Shown piece by piece: positions 1 to 8,673 of a DNA stretch of 64,000 nucleotides; within the stretch, counting starts at the first letter, position 1, and every line of letters begins with the position of its first letter. Position numbers and translations under genes: made by a program. The notes under the pieces were generated by a model. That model did not search any database and was not told where the DNA came from. It saw nothing but the letters and a program-made list of their open reading frames with translations. The stretch lies in assembly GCF_003583985.1 (NCBI RefSeq), contig NZ_QXML01000008.1:176127-240126 (forward strand). Direction: 5' to 3'. This DNA comes from Algoriphagus lacus. Lineage in GTDB: Bacteria; Bacteroidota; Bacteroidia; Cytophagales; Cyclobacteriaceae.

Positions 1-2
1 TA

Positions 3-542
3 TCTGACCATGGAATGGCTGAGGTTCCCCAAAATCGATTGATCAATCTGGATGAGCTGACTGAAGGGATCAACGGTCGAGTGGTCAATAACGGGGCTTT
101 GGCATATATTCACTTGGAAAATCCCGCGGAAAAGGAAAGTGTAATCCAATTGATCCGTTCCCGCAATCCGGATATTTTCATAGATGATTTGACCAAGAAT
201 GAAAATTATACGGATATCACGCGCTTTCCTCAACGGATCGGCGACTTTTTGATCATCCCTAAGTTCGGCCACTATCTTGCAGACAACAGGGGAATGATGA
301 GGTACCAAAACCGTGCTGCACTCCTGAAAACAGAAGTTTTTGGGGAGCATGGTTTCAGTCCAAGGCATCGTGAAATGTGGGGGATTTTCTACGCAAAAGG
401 GCCGAAAATCAAACCCGGAAACCAGATAGAACCGTTTCATAATATCCATATTTATCCACTGATCTGCCAGCTTTTGGGATTACCGATTCCGGAAACCATT
501 GATGGAAAAAAGGAAGTGTTAGATCCGATCTTACAGGATTAA
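3..542 (+). CDS. Nucleotide pyrophosphatase/phosphodiesterase family protein, C-terminal part (5' end outside window)
   Basis: The reading frame is open to the left edge, so this is the C-terminal 179 residues of a larger protein. The first visible residues read SDHGM, the metal-binding Asp-His motif of the alkaline-phosphatase superfamily as found in the type I phosphodiesterase/nucleotide pyrophosphatase (NPP) family. About 110 residues on, GEHGF matches the place of the third zinc-ligand His of NPPs (GTHGY in animal enzymes). The end, with EPFHNIHIYPL and LLGLPIP, is the usual NPP tail. The family is exported and cleaves phosphodiester or pyrophosphate bonds; the substrate cannot be read here. 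The start at ATG 15 would delete the SDHG ligands, so it is not the true start. The globin gene follows after 1 nt. Confidence 0.88.
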   Translation, partial: SDHGMAEVPQNRLINLDELTEGINGRVVNNGALAYIHLENPAEKESVIQLIRSRNPDIFIDDLTKNENYTDITRFPQRIGDFLIIPKFGHYLADNRGMMRYQNRAALLKTEVFGEHGFSPRHREMWGIFYAKGPKIKPGNQIEPFHNIHIYPLICQLLGLPIPETIDGKKEVLDPILQD

Positions 543-543
543 A

Positions 544-939
544 ATGAAAAAGAAACCAATTCAAAGCCGTGTTGAAGTGGATTTCCTGGTAAGGAGATTT
601 TACGATCAGGTAAGGGAGCATCGGACGTTGGGTCCGATTTTCAACCAAATCGTAAAAGATTGGGACCACCATCTGATTCATTTGAGTGATTTTTGGGAAA
701 TGATCCTGCTTCAGACTGGTCCCGGGGCAGGAAAATTCAATCCCACCAAAGTTCACCGGGAAGTGGACTCCGCAGTGGATCACGGCATCGAACAGGCGCA
801 TTTTGGCAATTGGCTGGAGCTTTGGTTTCAGACAATCGATTCCAATTTTGAAGGTGAGACGGCAGATTACGCCAAAGAGCATGCCCGTAGGATGGCTCAC
901 ATGCTCTTTATGCGGATTTGGGAGGCTAGGCCGAGGTAA
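544..939 (+). CDS. Group III truncated haemoglobin
   Basis: A 131-residue globin of the short 2-on-2 type. Group III marks are the FNQIVKDWDHHL segment (residues 33-44), the DFWEMILL helix (49-56) and a HFGNWL segment whose His86 is the likely proximal haem ligand. The length is normal for the family. It is a cytosolic haem protein; suggested roles for group III members include oxygen or NO handling and low-oxygen growth, and none can be chosen from sequence. It starts 1 nt after the phosphodiesterase stop codon, which implies co-transcription. The pairing with a phosphodiesterase has no evident functional logic. Confidence 0.9.
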   Translation: MKKKPIQSRVEVDFLVRRFYDQVREHRTLGPIFNQIVKDWDHHLIHLSDFWEMILLQTGPGAGKFNPTKVHREVDSAVDHGIEQAHFGNWLELWFQTIDSNFEGETADYAKEHARRMAHMLFMRIWEARPR

Positions 940-1082
940 AGTGGGGAAAATCAAAATCGAATGATTGTCCTCTTTTAGTTCTATACTATTCTATTTTTCG
1001 TTCAAAAAGGCTGTAATAATTCTGGAAATAATGTATTTTCAGAGATTGAATTTTAATTTTTCTTTTAAATCACCAGCTAACC

Positions 1083-1838
1083 ATGGAAAAGTATCTTTCC
1101 ATTATCAATCAACGGACTTTTGGGATTCTGGCTATTTCTTTGGTTTCGACCCTTCTTATTTATCACTTTTCCTTTACCTATGATCTTGATTTGACTCTGA
1201 TTAGTATTGCTATTGTTTTTCCTTTGGTTTTTACCATCCGAAGTGCTTTTAAGCGAAGAGATAGGGCATTGGAGTATTTATCCAGATTCCGATCCGGATT
1301 AGTGTCTGTGGATTTTTCATTTTTGTCCATCAAAAAGCTTAGCAAGGAGGACAAGACTACTATTCATCAGCAAATACTCACGACATCTAAGGCAATGATG
1401 GACTTTTTAGATGGCTCTATAGGTACGCTCGACGAGCTAAGGGCAGAAGCCTCCAAAATCAACCAGTTTATTTTGGATAAAGCCGATCTGATCAAGCCTT
1501 CCAATCGATTGAAAATCATCAATCAACTTTATAATGTCCATATGGGTATTGAAACAGTCGCCTCTATCAAGCAATACAACACTCCCAAATCAATGAGAGC
1601 ATATTGTTTGATTTTTATCTACTTATACCCAATTATGTGTACTCCTTCAATCTATTTCAAGCTTCAGCAGGGTGTCCATGAGGGGAATTTGTACTTGTTG
1701 ATTTTCCTTTCTTTGACTTCTTCCTTTATCCTAATATCGCTTTTCAATGTACAGGAACAGCTCGAAAATCCCTTTGATCGAAAAGGATTGGATGACATTC
1801 ATGCTGAAACCTTTGCTTTTAAAACACACATTAATTAA
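1083..1838 (+). CDS. Bestrophin-like membrane protein
   Basis: A 251-residue membrane protein with two hydrophobic segments near the N-terminus (about residues 10-28 and 35-52) and two near the C-terminus (about 170-192 and 202-224), with a helical middle. After the last segment comes QEQLENPFDRKGLDDI, which resembles the signature of bestrophin-type anion channels (a Glu-Asn-Pro-Phe stretch followed by Asp-Asp). Bacterial bestrophins are around 290-300 residues, so this is a short and divergent member. An anion-channel role is inference; DUF4239-type proteins have a similar layout. The start at 1083 is the first ATG in frame and sits directly before the first hydrophobic segment. It appears to be a single gene. 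Confidence 0.6.
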   Translation: MEKYLSIINQRTFGILAISLVSTLLIYHFSFTYDLDLTLISIAIVFPLVFTIRSAFKRRDRALEYLSRFRSGLVSVDFSFLSIKKLSKEDKTTIHQQILTTSKAMMDFLDGSIGTLDELRAEASKINQFILDKADLIKPSNRLKIINQLYNVHMGIETVASIKQYNTPKSMRAYCLIFIYLYPIMCTPSIYFKLQQGVHEGNLYLLIFLSLTSSFILISLFNVQEQLENPFDRKGLDDIHAETFAFKTHIN

Positions 1839-1943
1839 ACAGAAGACACCACAAATTCTAATATGAACCAAGGCGACAGACAGAAAGAAAATAAAAAGCC
1901 TTTCAAGATTCCCCACACCCAATAAGATTCAAATCATAATACT

Positions 1944-2987
1944 ATGAAAAAGCTACTTTACACCTTTGTTTCAGCCTGTTTGCTGGGACTCTGTTCGATA
2001 GAAAACCTACAGGCTCAGGGAGGCCTGTTTAAAACGGAAGAGCCCTTGGCTATTGAATTGAATTTTTCGATCAAGCAACTCCGTTCAGACACCAACGACT
2101 CTACCTACATCGATTCCAAGATGATCTACGAGGTGTCTCCTGGAAAAACCGATACGCTGGATATCGAAATCCGGACTCGGGGTAATTTCAGGTTGGAAAA
2201 CTGCTTCTATCCTCCCATGAGGATCAGAATAAAGAAAGAAGATGTCGAAAACACCTTATTCAAGGGAGACCGCAGTATTAAACTCGTGTTGCCATGCTCC
2301 AAATCCAAAACGGCGGACAATTTTCTGGGTAAAGAATACCTTTCTTACAAGCTCTACGAGGAAGTAACCCAATACTATTTTCAGACCAGACCTCTTCGCG
2401 TCAAATTGACTAATACAGATGACAAAAAGGGTGAAGTGGTGGAACTGTTAGGCTTTTTTATTGAGGATGACGATGAGGTGGCGGACCGATTTGACGGAGA
2501 AATTCTCGATGGGAAAAAGATCATTCCCACACTCATGGAGGACACAGCTACTGTAAGGCATGATTTTTTCCAAATGATGATCGGAAACACCGACTGGTCG
2601 GGACTTTTTCAGCATAATCAGAAAGTGATGAAACTGGATGAAAAAACCGTGATACCACTCGCTTATGATTTTGATATGACCGGTCTTGTCAATCCGCCCT
2701 ATGCACAGGTCAATTCGGCTGTCGGAATTGAAAAAGTAACGGATCGGGTTTACAGGGGATTTTGCCGGGATCCGGCTTTGATGCAAACCATCCGTCAGGA
2801 ATTTTTAGCCAAAGAAGCAACGATCTTCAAAACCGTTGATGAATACAAGCAATACTTTTCTGAAGCAGATCTCAAAACAGTGAATACCTTTCTTAAAGAT
2901 TATTTCGATTTGCTCAAATCAGACAAGTTATTTCAACAAAAAATTCTTGATTCATGCAGGAAAAACGAAGCCGCCCAATCTTTCTGA
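1944..2987 (+). CDS. Secreted CotH-kinase-like protein
   Basis: A 347-residue exported protein with a signal peptide of about 24 residues ending LQAQ. The body has IRTRGNFR (about 73-80), MIGNTDWS (around 213-220) and YDFDMTGLVN (around 240-249). These resemble the core of CotH-type secreted kinases, in which the DFD-like segment binds metal and an upstream N-D/T pair lies in the catalytic loop. The similarity is by eye and partial, so kinase activity is not established. A protein of unknown function with a CotH-like fold is the fair reading. The gene is single, and its stop codon lies inside a terminator hairpin. Confidence 0.55.
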   Translation: MKKLLYTFVSACLLGLCSIENLQAQGGLFKTEEPLAIELNFSIKQLRSDTNDSTYIDSKMIYEVSPGKTDTLDIEIRTRGNFRLENCFYPPMRIRIKKEDVENTLFKGDRSIKLVLPCSKSKTADNFLGKEYLSYKLYEEVTQYYFQTRPLRVKLTNTDDKKGEVVELLGFFIEDDDEVADRFDGEILDGKKIIPTLMEDTATVRHDFFQMMIGNTDWSGLFQHNQKVMKLDEKTVIPLAYDFDMTGLVNPPYAQVNSAVGIEKVTDRVYRGFCRDPALMQTIRQEFLAKEATIFKTVDEYKQYFSEADLKTVNTFLKDYFDLLKSDKLFQQKILDSCRKNEAAQSF

Positions 2988-3001
2988 TTGGGCGTTTTCT
3001 T
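2973..3001 (+). terminator. Intrinsic terminator of the CotH-like gene
   Basis: An 8-bp perfect stem, gcccaatc (2973-2980) with gattgggc (2986-2993), has a 5-nt loop and is followed by gttttctt. The stop codon TGA (2985-2987) lies across the loop and second arm, so the hairpin overlaps the coding end. Confidence 0.85.
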
Positions 3002-3346
3002 GCATTATTTACTAAAACCACCAAGTCGATTCTTCTGATTTGCAAGAAATGAGAAATTGTAGCCAGGAATATTTTTTTCTGGGCAAAACCAATAAAATCA
3101 GGTGCTTCTCCATCTCAGGAAAATTTTCTTTCATCACCAGTCTGGGCTTAAATTCAATATCATATCCGGATCCCTCAATGGAGAAGGAAAATGAGATTGA
3201 TTTTTGAACAACTTGATTTTTAAATTGAATTGAGAAGAAAAGGAATCTAATCCTCACTATTCAGTTTTTGAATTTTCACTTTTTCGTCTTTTCCTTTTTG
3301 ACCGAATCTTAAAACATGGAGTATTTCGTAAATCAATTTTGAACCA
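3002..3346. other. Intergenic stretch; doubtful small minus-strand ORF 3012-3257
   Basis: The 345 bases hold no convincing gene. A minus-strand frame (3257 to 3012) could encode 81 residues, with a fairly protein-like middle (IEGSGYDIEFKPRLVMKEN) but a Phe/Ser-rich start and no family match that I know. It may be a decayed gene fragment. No strong promoter or repeat was seen. Confidence 0.3.
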
Positions 3347-3592
3347 ATGAAAAATCGAATAAGAAAATCCAAAATTTTGATCTCAGTGTTTCAGGAATTT
3401 GGGATCCCGATTACTGGGTCCAGAAAATTCAGACAGTTTTACTCGGAGATTCCAGTAGACAAGTTTTATGTCGAAGGAATTCTGTTTGAGTTGGAAAGCC
3501 GACTGGGTGTTCTTCTTGAAGAAAAGGACAACGAGAAGATTCATTCGCCTTTGGATGTCATCATGGCATTTAAAAGCAAGGCCAAAGCATAA
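3347..3592 (+). CDS. Small acyl-carrier-protein-like protein lacking the phosphopantetheine serine
   Basis: An 81-residue protein. From about residue 36 the text VDKFYVEGILFELESRLGV, then EEKDNEKIHSPLDVIMAF, follows the pattern of acyl carrier protein helices II to IV (ACP: DSL..VELVMALEEEF, then EEAEKI.TV..A.DYI). In ACPs the serine of DSL carries 4'-phosphopantetheine. Here the aligned triplet reads DKF, so a Lys replaces the Ser and the protein should not be loadable. The N-terminal 35 residues are basic, unlike ACP. It could be an ACP-fold regulator or a chance likeness. The next gene starts 58 nt downstream on the same strand. Confidence 0.5.
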   Translation: MKNRIRKSKILISVFQEFGIPITGSRKFRQFYSEIPVDKFYVEGILFELESRLGVLLEEKDNEKIHSPLDVIMAFKSKAKA

Positions 3593-3650
3593 AAAGCCAT
3601 TATTTGGCCAAAAAGAACTTTTTGGTAGATTGGTGGGAATAATTCTCCCC

Positions 3651-4322
3651 ATGAAAAATTTCCTAGCGCTACTTTCCTTATTAATTGGCCTACAAGCCAC
3701 CGCTTTTTCCCAAATTTCCCTGTTTGATGGCAAGAGCCTCAACGGTTGGTATATGGATGTTCCTGATCTCCAAAAAGACAGTACTCTTAGGAAACCCTTT
3801 ATTGTCCGCGAGGGATTATTGGTGAGTTTGGGTACTCCCGGAGGGCATTTGATTTCGGAGAAAAGCTATGAGAATTACATTCTGGAGTTCGAATATCGCT
3901 TTGCGGGAAAGCCAGGCAACTGCGGAGTGTTGGTTCATGCTTCTACACCAAGAGCCCTTTATGGGATGTTCCCCAAGTCGATTGAAGTCCAAATGATGCA
4001 CAGCAATGCAGGTGATTTTTGGTGCATTCAGGAAGATATCCAAGTAGATGACATGGAGAAGCGTCGCGGTCCTAAAGAAAACTGGGGAGTCTCTGAAGGC
4101 AAGGAGCGCAGGATTATTAATCTAACGGATAATTCAGAAAAGCCACTGGGTGAATGGAACCGGATGAAAATCAAATGTGAAGGAAATAGGATTACCGTTT
4201 GGGTCAATGGAGATCTAGTCAATGACGGCTACGGTGCCACTGCCAAAAAAGGCCAAATCGCACTTCAAGCTGAAGGAGCCGAGGTAGAATTCAAAGACTT
4301 GATTTTGTCCCCTATCAATTAG
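3651..4322 (+). CDS. Secreted DUF1080 (3-keto-disaccharide hydrolase-type) protein
   Basis: A 223-residue protein with a signal peptide (about 1-20, ending AFSQ), followed at once by SLFDGKSLNGW, the entry motif of the DUF1080 family. Later landmarks are the NCGVLVHAS strand, the SIEVQMM strand (the usual YEIQ.. position), GEWNRMKIKCEGNRITVWVNGDLV and a closing LQAEGAEVEFKDL. The fold is concanavalin-like; some family members hydrolyse 3-keto-glycosides in the periplasm. The frame is open upstream to 3468, but ATG 3651 is chosen because only this start places the signal peptide at the N-terminus. There is no lipobox Cys. Confidence 0.85.
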   Translation: MKNFLALLSLLIGLQATAFSQISLFDGKSLNGWYMDVPDLQKDSTLRKPFIVREGLLVSLGTPGGHLISEKSYENYILEFEYRFAGKPGNCGVLVHASTPRALYGMFPKSIEVQMMHSNAGDFWCIQEDIQVDDMEKRRGPKENWGVSEGKERRIINLTDNSEKPLGEWNRMKIKCEGNRITVWVNGDLVNDGYGATAKKGQIALQAEGAEVEFKDLILSPIN

Positions 4323-4330
4323 AACGTTTA

Positions 4331-5287
4331 TCAGGTAGTGGGAGCGGGGCTCTTTTCAGATTCACCTTTTCTGCCAGGAATAAATCTAGGTACCCGGGCT
4401 TGATAGCTTTTGTATTCCGGATATTTGGATGCACTAATCTCCTCACTGAAATTGGAGCTTCCTTGAAATAGGATCAGAAGTAACAAGCATCCAACAACTG
4501 ACCAGTTGAGCAACTGTCCGGAAACAAGGAAGGAGAAAAAGTAAAAACAAACCCAAATCCCCTGCTCTCCAAGGTAATTAGGGTGGCGGGAGATGGCCCA
4601 AAGTCCCTTATCCAAAAAGCCTTTGGCAAAGTCTCCATGTAGTAATTTACCTTCCCGTATTAATTTCCATTTTTCACTCTGATACTTCCAGTGTTGCTCG
4701 TCTGCCACACTTTCCAAGGCTAGGAAAAACAAGACTCCGCTGGCTATAAAAATGTCCCAAATCCCCAAAGGAAGGCCATCAAACTGCATCGTCACAAGCA
4801 TGGGTAGTGTGAAAAGGAGAATGAGTACATTTTGATAACCTGAGATAAAAAACAGGTTGAAAAGTGTCCACTTCCATCGAGGCTGAAACTCTGGTTTTTT
4901 TCTTAGAATTTCCCATCTGTAATCCTCTTCACCTTCCCAGAATTTCCACCGATAGGCTCCTTTTCTGGCGAAGTTATAAGTCAATCTTGCTCCCCAAGCC
5001 GTGACTAAAAGCGCCATCAGGATCATCCTTGGGCTGAAATCTCCATAGTAAGCCATCACCCAAGCATAGATGATTGGCAGGATACTCCAGTATTTATCTA
5101 CCTGACTGTTGTTGTTGGTCAATTCTCCGATGAGAAAGCAATAGGCAATCGAAAATCCGCAGATTTTGATTAGTACAGAGAGAGCTTCCCATTCTTTTTC
5201 TCCCAAAGGAATACCGAAAAAGTATGTAAATATGGGTACCACCAACAAGGTGAAAATGAGAATGGCTGCCGTTTGAAGGATTTTCAT
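4331..5287 (-). CDS. DUF1295 / steroid 5-alpha-reductase-like integral membrane protein
   Basis: A 318-residue polytopic membrane protein. Near the middle is the hydrophobic WDIFIASGVLFFLALESVADEQ, followed by a KGLWAISRHPNYLGEQ segment, the hallmark of the DUF1295 branch of the isoprenylcysteine methyltransferase/5-alpha-reductase-like superfamily. The N-terminus has several membrane segments and a conserved-looking DKYWSILPIIYAW stretch. Family members are predicted NAD(P)H- or SAM-linked membrane enzymes acting on lipids; the substrate is unknown. It ends 8 nt from the convergent DUF1080 gene stop. The start at 5287 gives a hydrophobic first segment directly. Confidence 0.85.
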   Translation of the reverse strand: MKILQTAAILIFTLLVVPIFTYFFGIPLGEKEWEALSVLIKICGFSIAYCFLIGELTNNNSQVDKYWSILPIIYAWVMAYYGDFSPRMILMALLVTAWGARLTYNFARKGAYRWKFWEGEEDYRWEILRKKPEFQPRWKWTLFNLFFISGYQNVLILLFTLPMLVTMQFDGLPLGIWDIFIASGVLFFLALESVADEQHWKYQSEKWKLIREGKLLHGDFAKGFLDKGLWAISRHPNYLGEQGIWVCFYFFSFLVSGQLLNWSVVGCLLLLILFQGSSNFSEEISASKYPEYKSYQARVPRFIPGRKGESEKSPAPTT

Positions 5288-5338
5288 TTGCGAAGTTGAT
5301 TTGGCCTCAAATTACCCGAAATTTTAAATTTCGCAAGG

Positions 5339-8299
5339 CTAATCCGCTGCATTCCAATATTCCATCCGTTCCAGTTTATTCACCTCGATCGAGTAGAAGC
5401 CAAACTCCTCCGTGACTTTTCCCTCGAGCCGGTAGATCGCCCGGCCTTTGAAGGGATACTTTTTCACCACGGGAGGGAAGTGCACCGTGTCAATCCAGTC
5501 TCCGTCCCGATCCAGAAGGGTCCCAAAGTTCATCACCTCGCCCTTCACCGTGCGGGTGTACTTGACAGTGACTAGGTAGCCAAGGATCAGAACAGTTTTT
5601 CCCAGGTGGTTTTTCAGGTCTTTGGCTTTGATGCCCTGGATACTTTGATCTTTGACCAAGTGAAAAGGGGAGTCCAGCGGAAATTCCAGGATATCGATCT
5701 GATCGATGATTTCCTGTCGAATATCCAGTGGTTCAAGTACGGGGATTTCCGGTTGACGATTGCCAAAAGAGATTCCTCCTGAGCGGAAAAGTTCATTCGT
5801 GTTCGGCACAGTCTTTCGCTTGTTGAGGATGAAATGTGCCTCCCAGAGGAGTTCCTGCTTGGTTTTTCCTGTAAAACGAAAGCAGGTCATCCTGATCAAA
5901 ATCAGCAGCTGCTCCAGACTGATATCCACCCGGGCTATGAAATCCGCCAAGCCTAGAAATGCCCCGTTTGCATGTCGCTCAATCAGGACTTTTTCCGTGG
6001 TGGATTTTTCCAAAAACTTCATGTGGATCAGCCCAAGATAAACTGTCTTTCCGGTGATCCGGGTGAGGTATTCACTTTCGTTGATATCCGGAGCCTGAAT
6101 ATCGGCTCCGTTCATCCGGAGTTCGTGGACATAGAATTCGGTATGGTAAAAGCCTCCGAAATTGTTGATCACTCCTACCATAAATTCCAGCGGGAAGTAG
6201 GCTTTTAGATAGAGACTCTGATAGCTTTCTACGGCAAAGGAAGCTGAGTGTCCCTTTGCAAAAGAATACCCCGCAAAACTCTCGATCTGATGCCATACCT
6301 CGGCTGCTACTTTGTCTTCCCGACCGAGGTTTTTGCAGTTTTGGAAGAATTTCTCCTTCACCCGCTGAAATTCATCCTTGGAGCGGGACTTGCCACTCAT
6401 GCCCCTTCGCAGCACATCAGCCTCAGCCAAACTCAGCCCGGCAAAATAGTGGGCTACTTTGATGACATCCTCCTGATATACCATGATCCCATAGGTCTCG
6501 GGCATGATGTCGGCCATTACGGGATGGGCTGTTTTTCTACGCTCGTGATCGATATGCCGAAGAATGTATTCCCGCATCATTCCGGAGCGAGCCACGCCTG
6601 GGCGGATGATTGAGCTGGCGGCCACAAGTTCGAGGTAAGTGTCGGCTTTCATTTTAGCCAGGAGCATGCGCATGGCGGGCGACTCCACATAGAAGGCCCC
6701 AATGGTATGTCCGGTGCGTAGGTGTTCCTTAATTCTAGGGTCCTTTTTGAACTTCTCCACTTCCCGGATATTCACTTTTATGCCTTGGTTTTGGTAGATG
6801 ATCTCCAAGGCAGACTTGATGTGGCCCAGTCCCCGCTGGCTCAGGATGTCAAACTTGTGCAGGCCGATGTCCTCGGCCGTGTGCATGTCGATGTGCGCGA
6901 GGGGAAATCCCTTTGGGGGCATGTCCGTCGCTGTGTAATAGTGGATGGGCTTGTGGGAAATGAGAATCCCGCAGGCGTGGATTGTCAGGTGGGAAGGTCT
7001 GTCGTGCAGCGCCTGACTGTACTTGATGATCAGTTTGCCATACTGATCAGGTTCGTAGCCGGGCTTTTCTGCATAGTGAATCAGCGACTCGATGTCTGTT
7101 TTGGGAAGACCGAATACCTTTCCTAGTTCACGGAAGACCGAATTGTACTGAAAGGTGCTGTAGGAGCCAAGGAGCGCCACGTGCTCTTCCTTTCCAGTAT
7201 TGTACTTGCGGAAAATATAGTCCGTGACTTCATCCCGATCCGTCCAACTGAAGTCGATGTCGAAATCCGGTGGGTTTTCCCGATAGAGATTGATGAATCG
7301 CTCAAAATATAAGTCCAACTCGATCGGATCCACATCGGTGATGCCCAGGCAATACGCCACAATACTGTTGGCACCGGAGCCTCTGCCCACGTGGTAGAAG
7401 TTGCGGTGCTGCGCAAAAGTCACGATATCGTAGTTGATCAGAAAGTAGGAGACAAAGCCCTTTTGCTGGATGAGTTCGAGTTCTTTGTCGATTCGTTTGG
7501 AGATTTCCGGTGAAAAATCCGGATAGCGGTTCAGTGCACCTTTGAAAGTTTCCTGGCGGAGAAAGTCAAAATCCTCCCAGTCCGAACCGAGAATATCCCG
7601 GCGGTTTTTGACGGCTTGGAAGTAGAATGAAAACTGGCACTGTTCGAGCAGTTTTTGGGCATTGACGAGGAGGTAGCTGTGACTTTCGCAGCGGGCGATC
7701 AGGTCGGCATAGGAGTAGAATTGATCGGTCGGATCAGCCTGCTCGCTCACAGGAAGCTTGCTGAGTAGCGTATTCAGATCCATGCTACGCAGGAGTCGGT
7801 GTGCGTTGAATTCGAGTTTGGAGCTGAAAGTGGCCGGCTGGAGGAGAACGAGCTTTTCCTTTCGTCGGAACCAGGGTGAGGTCAGCAGCTTGTTGAGTTG
7901 GCCGGGATGCACACCGACGAATTCATTTTCCCGCAGGGGAAAAGCTTTCTCCGAAAAAGGATAGATCACAAAGCTGTTTTCAAATTTCGGTGCCTTCGAC
8001 TTAAATTCCCGCTTGTGTACCAAGTGCTCCGAGAGGTGCTTGTTGAGTTCAAAGAAGCCTTCCTGGTTCCGGGCCAAGCCGATGTATTGCTGCCGCACGC
8101 CGTTACGGAAGTCAATGCCAATCACCGGATGGATGCCGGCTTTTTGAGCCGCACGGATAAAAGGGAAAACACCGGCGGTGCAGTTGATGTCGGTAAGGGC
8201 CAGGGCGTCGAGTTTTTTGCCTTTCGCCTCAGCGATCAGCGCTTCCACAGACATCGTCCCGTATTTGAAGCTGAAGTGAGAATGGCAGTTGATGAACAT
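5339..8299 (-). CDS. dnaE: DNA polymerase III alpha subunit, short DnaE form
   Basis: A 986-residue C-family DNA polymerase. The order is an N-terminal PHP domain (HSHFSFKYG at residues 6-14, ALTDINC near 33-39), then the palm with PPDFDIDFSW carrying the catalytic Asp pair (usual form PDIDxDF), fingers including QEDVIKVAHYFAGLSLAEADVLRRGMSGK, and a helix-hairpin-helix region. It closes with an OB-like domain with no long extension. Replicative Bacteroidota DnaE is usually above 1,150 residues with a clamp/tau-binding tail. The shorter length points to the error-prone DnaE2/ImuC type, used in translesion synthesis with ImuA' and ImuB. Neither partner is adjacent, so this copy is an orphan. 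The subtype call is inference. Confidence 0.88.
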   Translation of the reverse strand: MFINCHSHFSFKYGTMSVEALIAEAKGKKLDALALTDINCTAGVFPFIRAAQKAGIHPVIGIDFRNGVRQQYIGLARNQEGFFELNKHLSEHLVHKREFKSKAPKFENSFVIYPFSEKAFPLRENEFVGVHPGQLNKLLTSPWFRRKEKLVLLQPATFSSKLEFNAHRLLRSMDLNTLLSKLPVSEQADPTDQFYSYADLIARCESHSYLLVNAQKLLEQCQFSFYFQAVKNRRDILGSDWEDFDFLRQETFKGALNRYPDFSPEISKRIDKELELIQQKGFVSYFLINYDIVTFAQHRNFYHVGRGSGANSIVAYCLGITDVDPIELDLYFERFINLYRENPPDFDIDFSWTDRDEVTDYIFRKYNTGKEEHVALLGSYSTFQYNSVFRELGKVFGLPKTDIESLIHYAEKPGYEPDQYGKLIIKYSQALHDRPSHLTIHACGILISHKPIHYYTATDMPPKGFPLAHIDMHTAEDIGLHKFDILSQRGLGHIKSALEIIYQNQGIKVNIREVEKFKKDPRIKEHLRTGHTIGAFYVESPAMRMLLAKMKADTYLELVAASSIIRPGVARSGMMREYILRHIDHERRKTAHPVMADIMPETYGIMVYQEDVIKVAHYFAGLSLAEADVLRRGMSGKSRSKDEFQRVKEKFFQNCKNLGREDKVAAEVWHQIESFAGYSFAKGHSASFAVESYQSLYLKAYFPLEFMVGVINNFGGFYHTEFYVHELRMNGADIQAPDINESEYLTRITGKTVYLGLIHMKFLEKSTTEKVLIERHANGAFLGLADFIARVDISLEQLLILIRMTCFRFTGKTKQELLWEAHFILNKRKTVPNTNELFRSGGISFGNRQPEIPVLEPLDIRQEIIDQIDILEFPLDSPFHLVKDQSIQGIKAKDLKNHLGKTVLILGYLVTVKYTRTVKGEVMNFGTLLDRDGDWIDTVHFPPVVKKYPFKGRAIYRLEGKVTEEFGFYSIEVNKLERMEYWNAAD

Positions 8300-8673
8300 G
8301 TTGAAGCAGGAAGTACGAGATACTAAATACGAGGTGACCTGAAATTTTGGAGATCGCTGTTGCCTGCGTCTCCAGACGCTAGACCGGATTGATATGCATG
8401 ATGCTTCTGGAAAAGCAGCATGTCATAAAGCGGTATGACTTTGGGTGCTTTGAGTAACCTAAAAGGCTACTCCAGAATCAAAATGTTAAAATATTTAACA
8501 TTTTAATGTTTATAAATTAAACAATAGGATTGAAATCAAGTCAAGGAATTGACTGAATTTTTGGAGGGAAATATCTGGGAAGTAATTTTTTGAAAATGGA
8601 ATTTTAAAAAGTTATAAACCTGAGACAGGAAATGCTCCAATCTTCCAGGTCTCCAATTTTGGAATAATAAAAA
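8300..8673. other. AT-rich intergenic region upstream of dnaE
   Basis: The 374 bases contain no credible ORF on either strand. The left part (8300-8470) has ordinary composition; the right part (8480-8670) is very AT-rich and contains the perfect inverted repeat listed separately. The dnaE promoter should lie here, but I could not fix a clear -33/-7 pair. Confidence 0.6.
8480..8504. promoter_or_regulatory. Perfect 11-bp inverted repeat, possible operator
   Basis: aaaatgttaaa (8480-8490) and tttaacatttt (8494-8504) are exact reverse complements with a 3-nt spacer. There is no T-run suited to a terminator and no adjacent gene end. It lies about 180 nt upstream of dnaE and 170 nt beyond the stop of the small acidic gene. 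A dimeric regulator site for dnaE is possible; the AT-richness also makes chance plausible. Confidence 0.35.

Noticed and set aside
409..954. 181-codon minus-strand ORF opposite the phosphodiesterase and globin genes
   Set aside because: It lies wholly opposite two recognised genes and has no family likeness; a shadow.
965..1183. 72-codon plus-strand ORF before the bestrophin-like gene
   Set aside because: Phe/Ser-rich text, overlaps the true start at 1083 in another frame, no domain.
5760..8326. Several plus-strand ORFs (up to 142 codons) opposite dnaE
   Set aside because: dnaE is intact on the minus strand across this span; the opposite frames are open because of codon structure.
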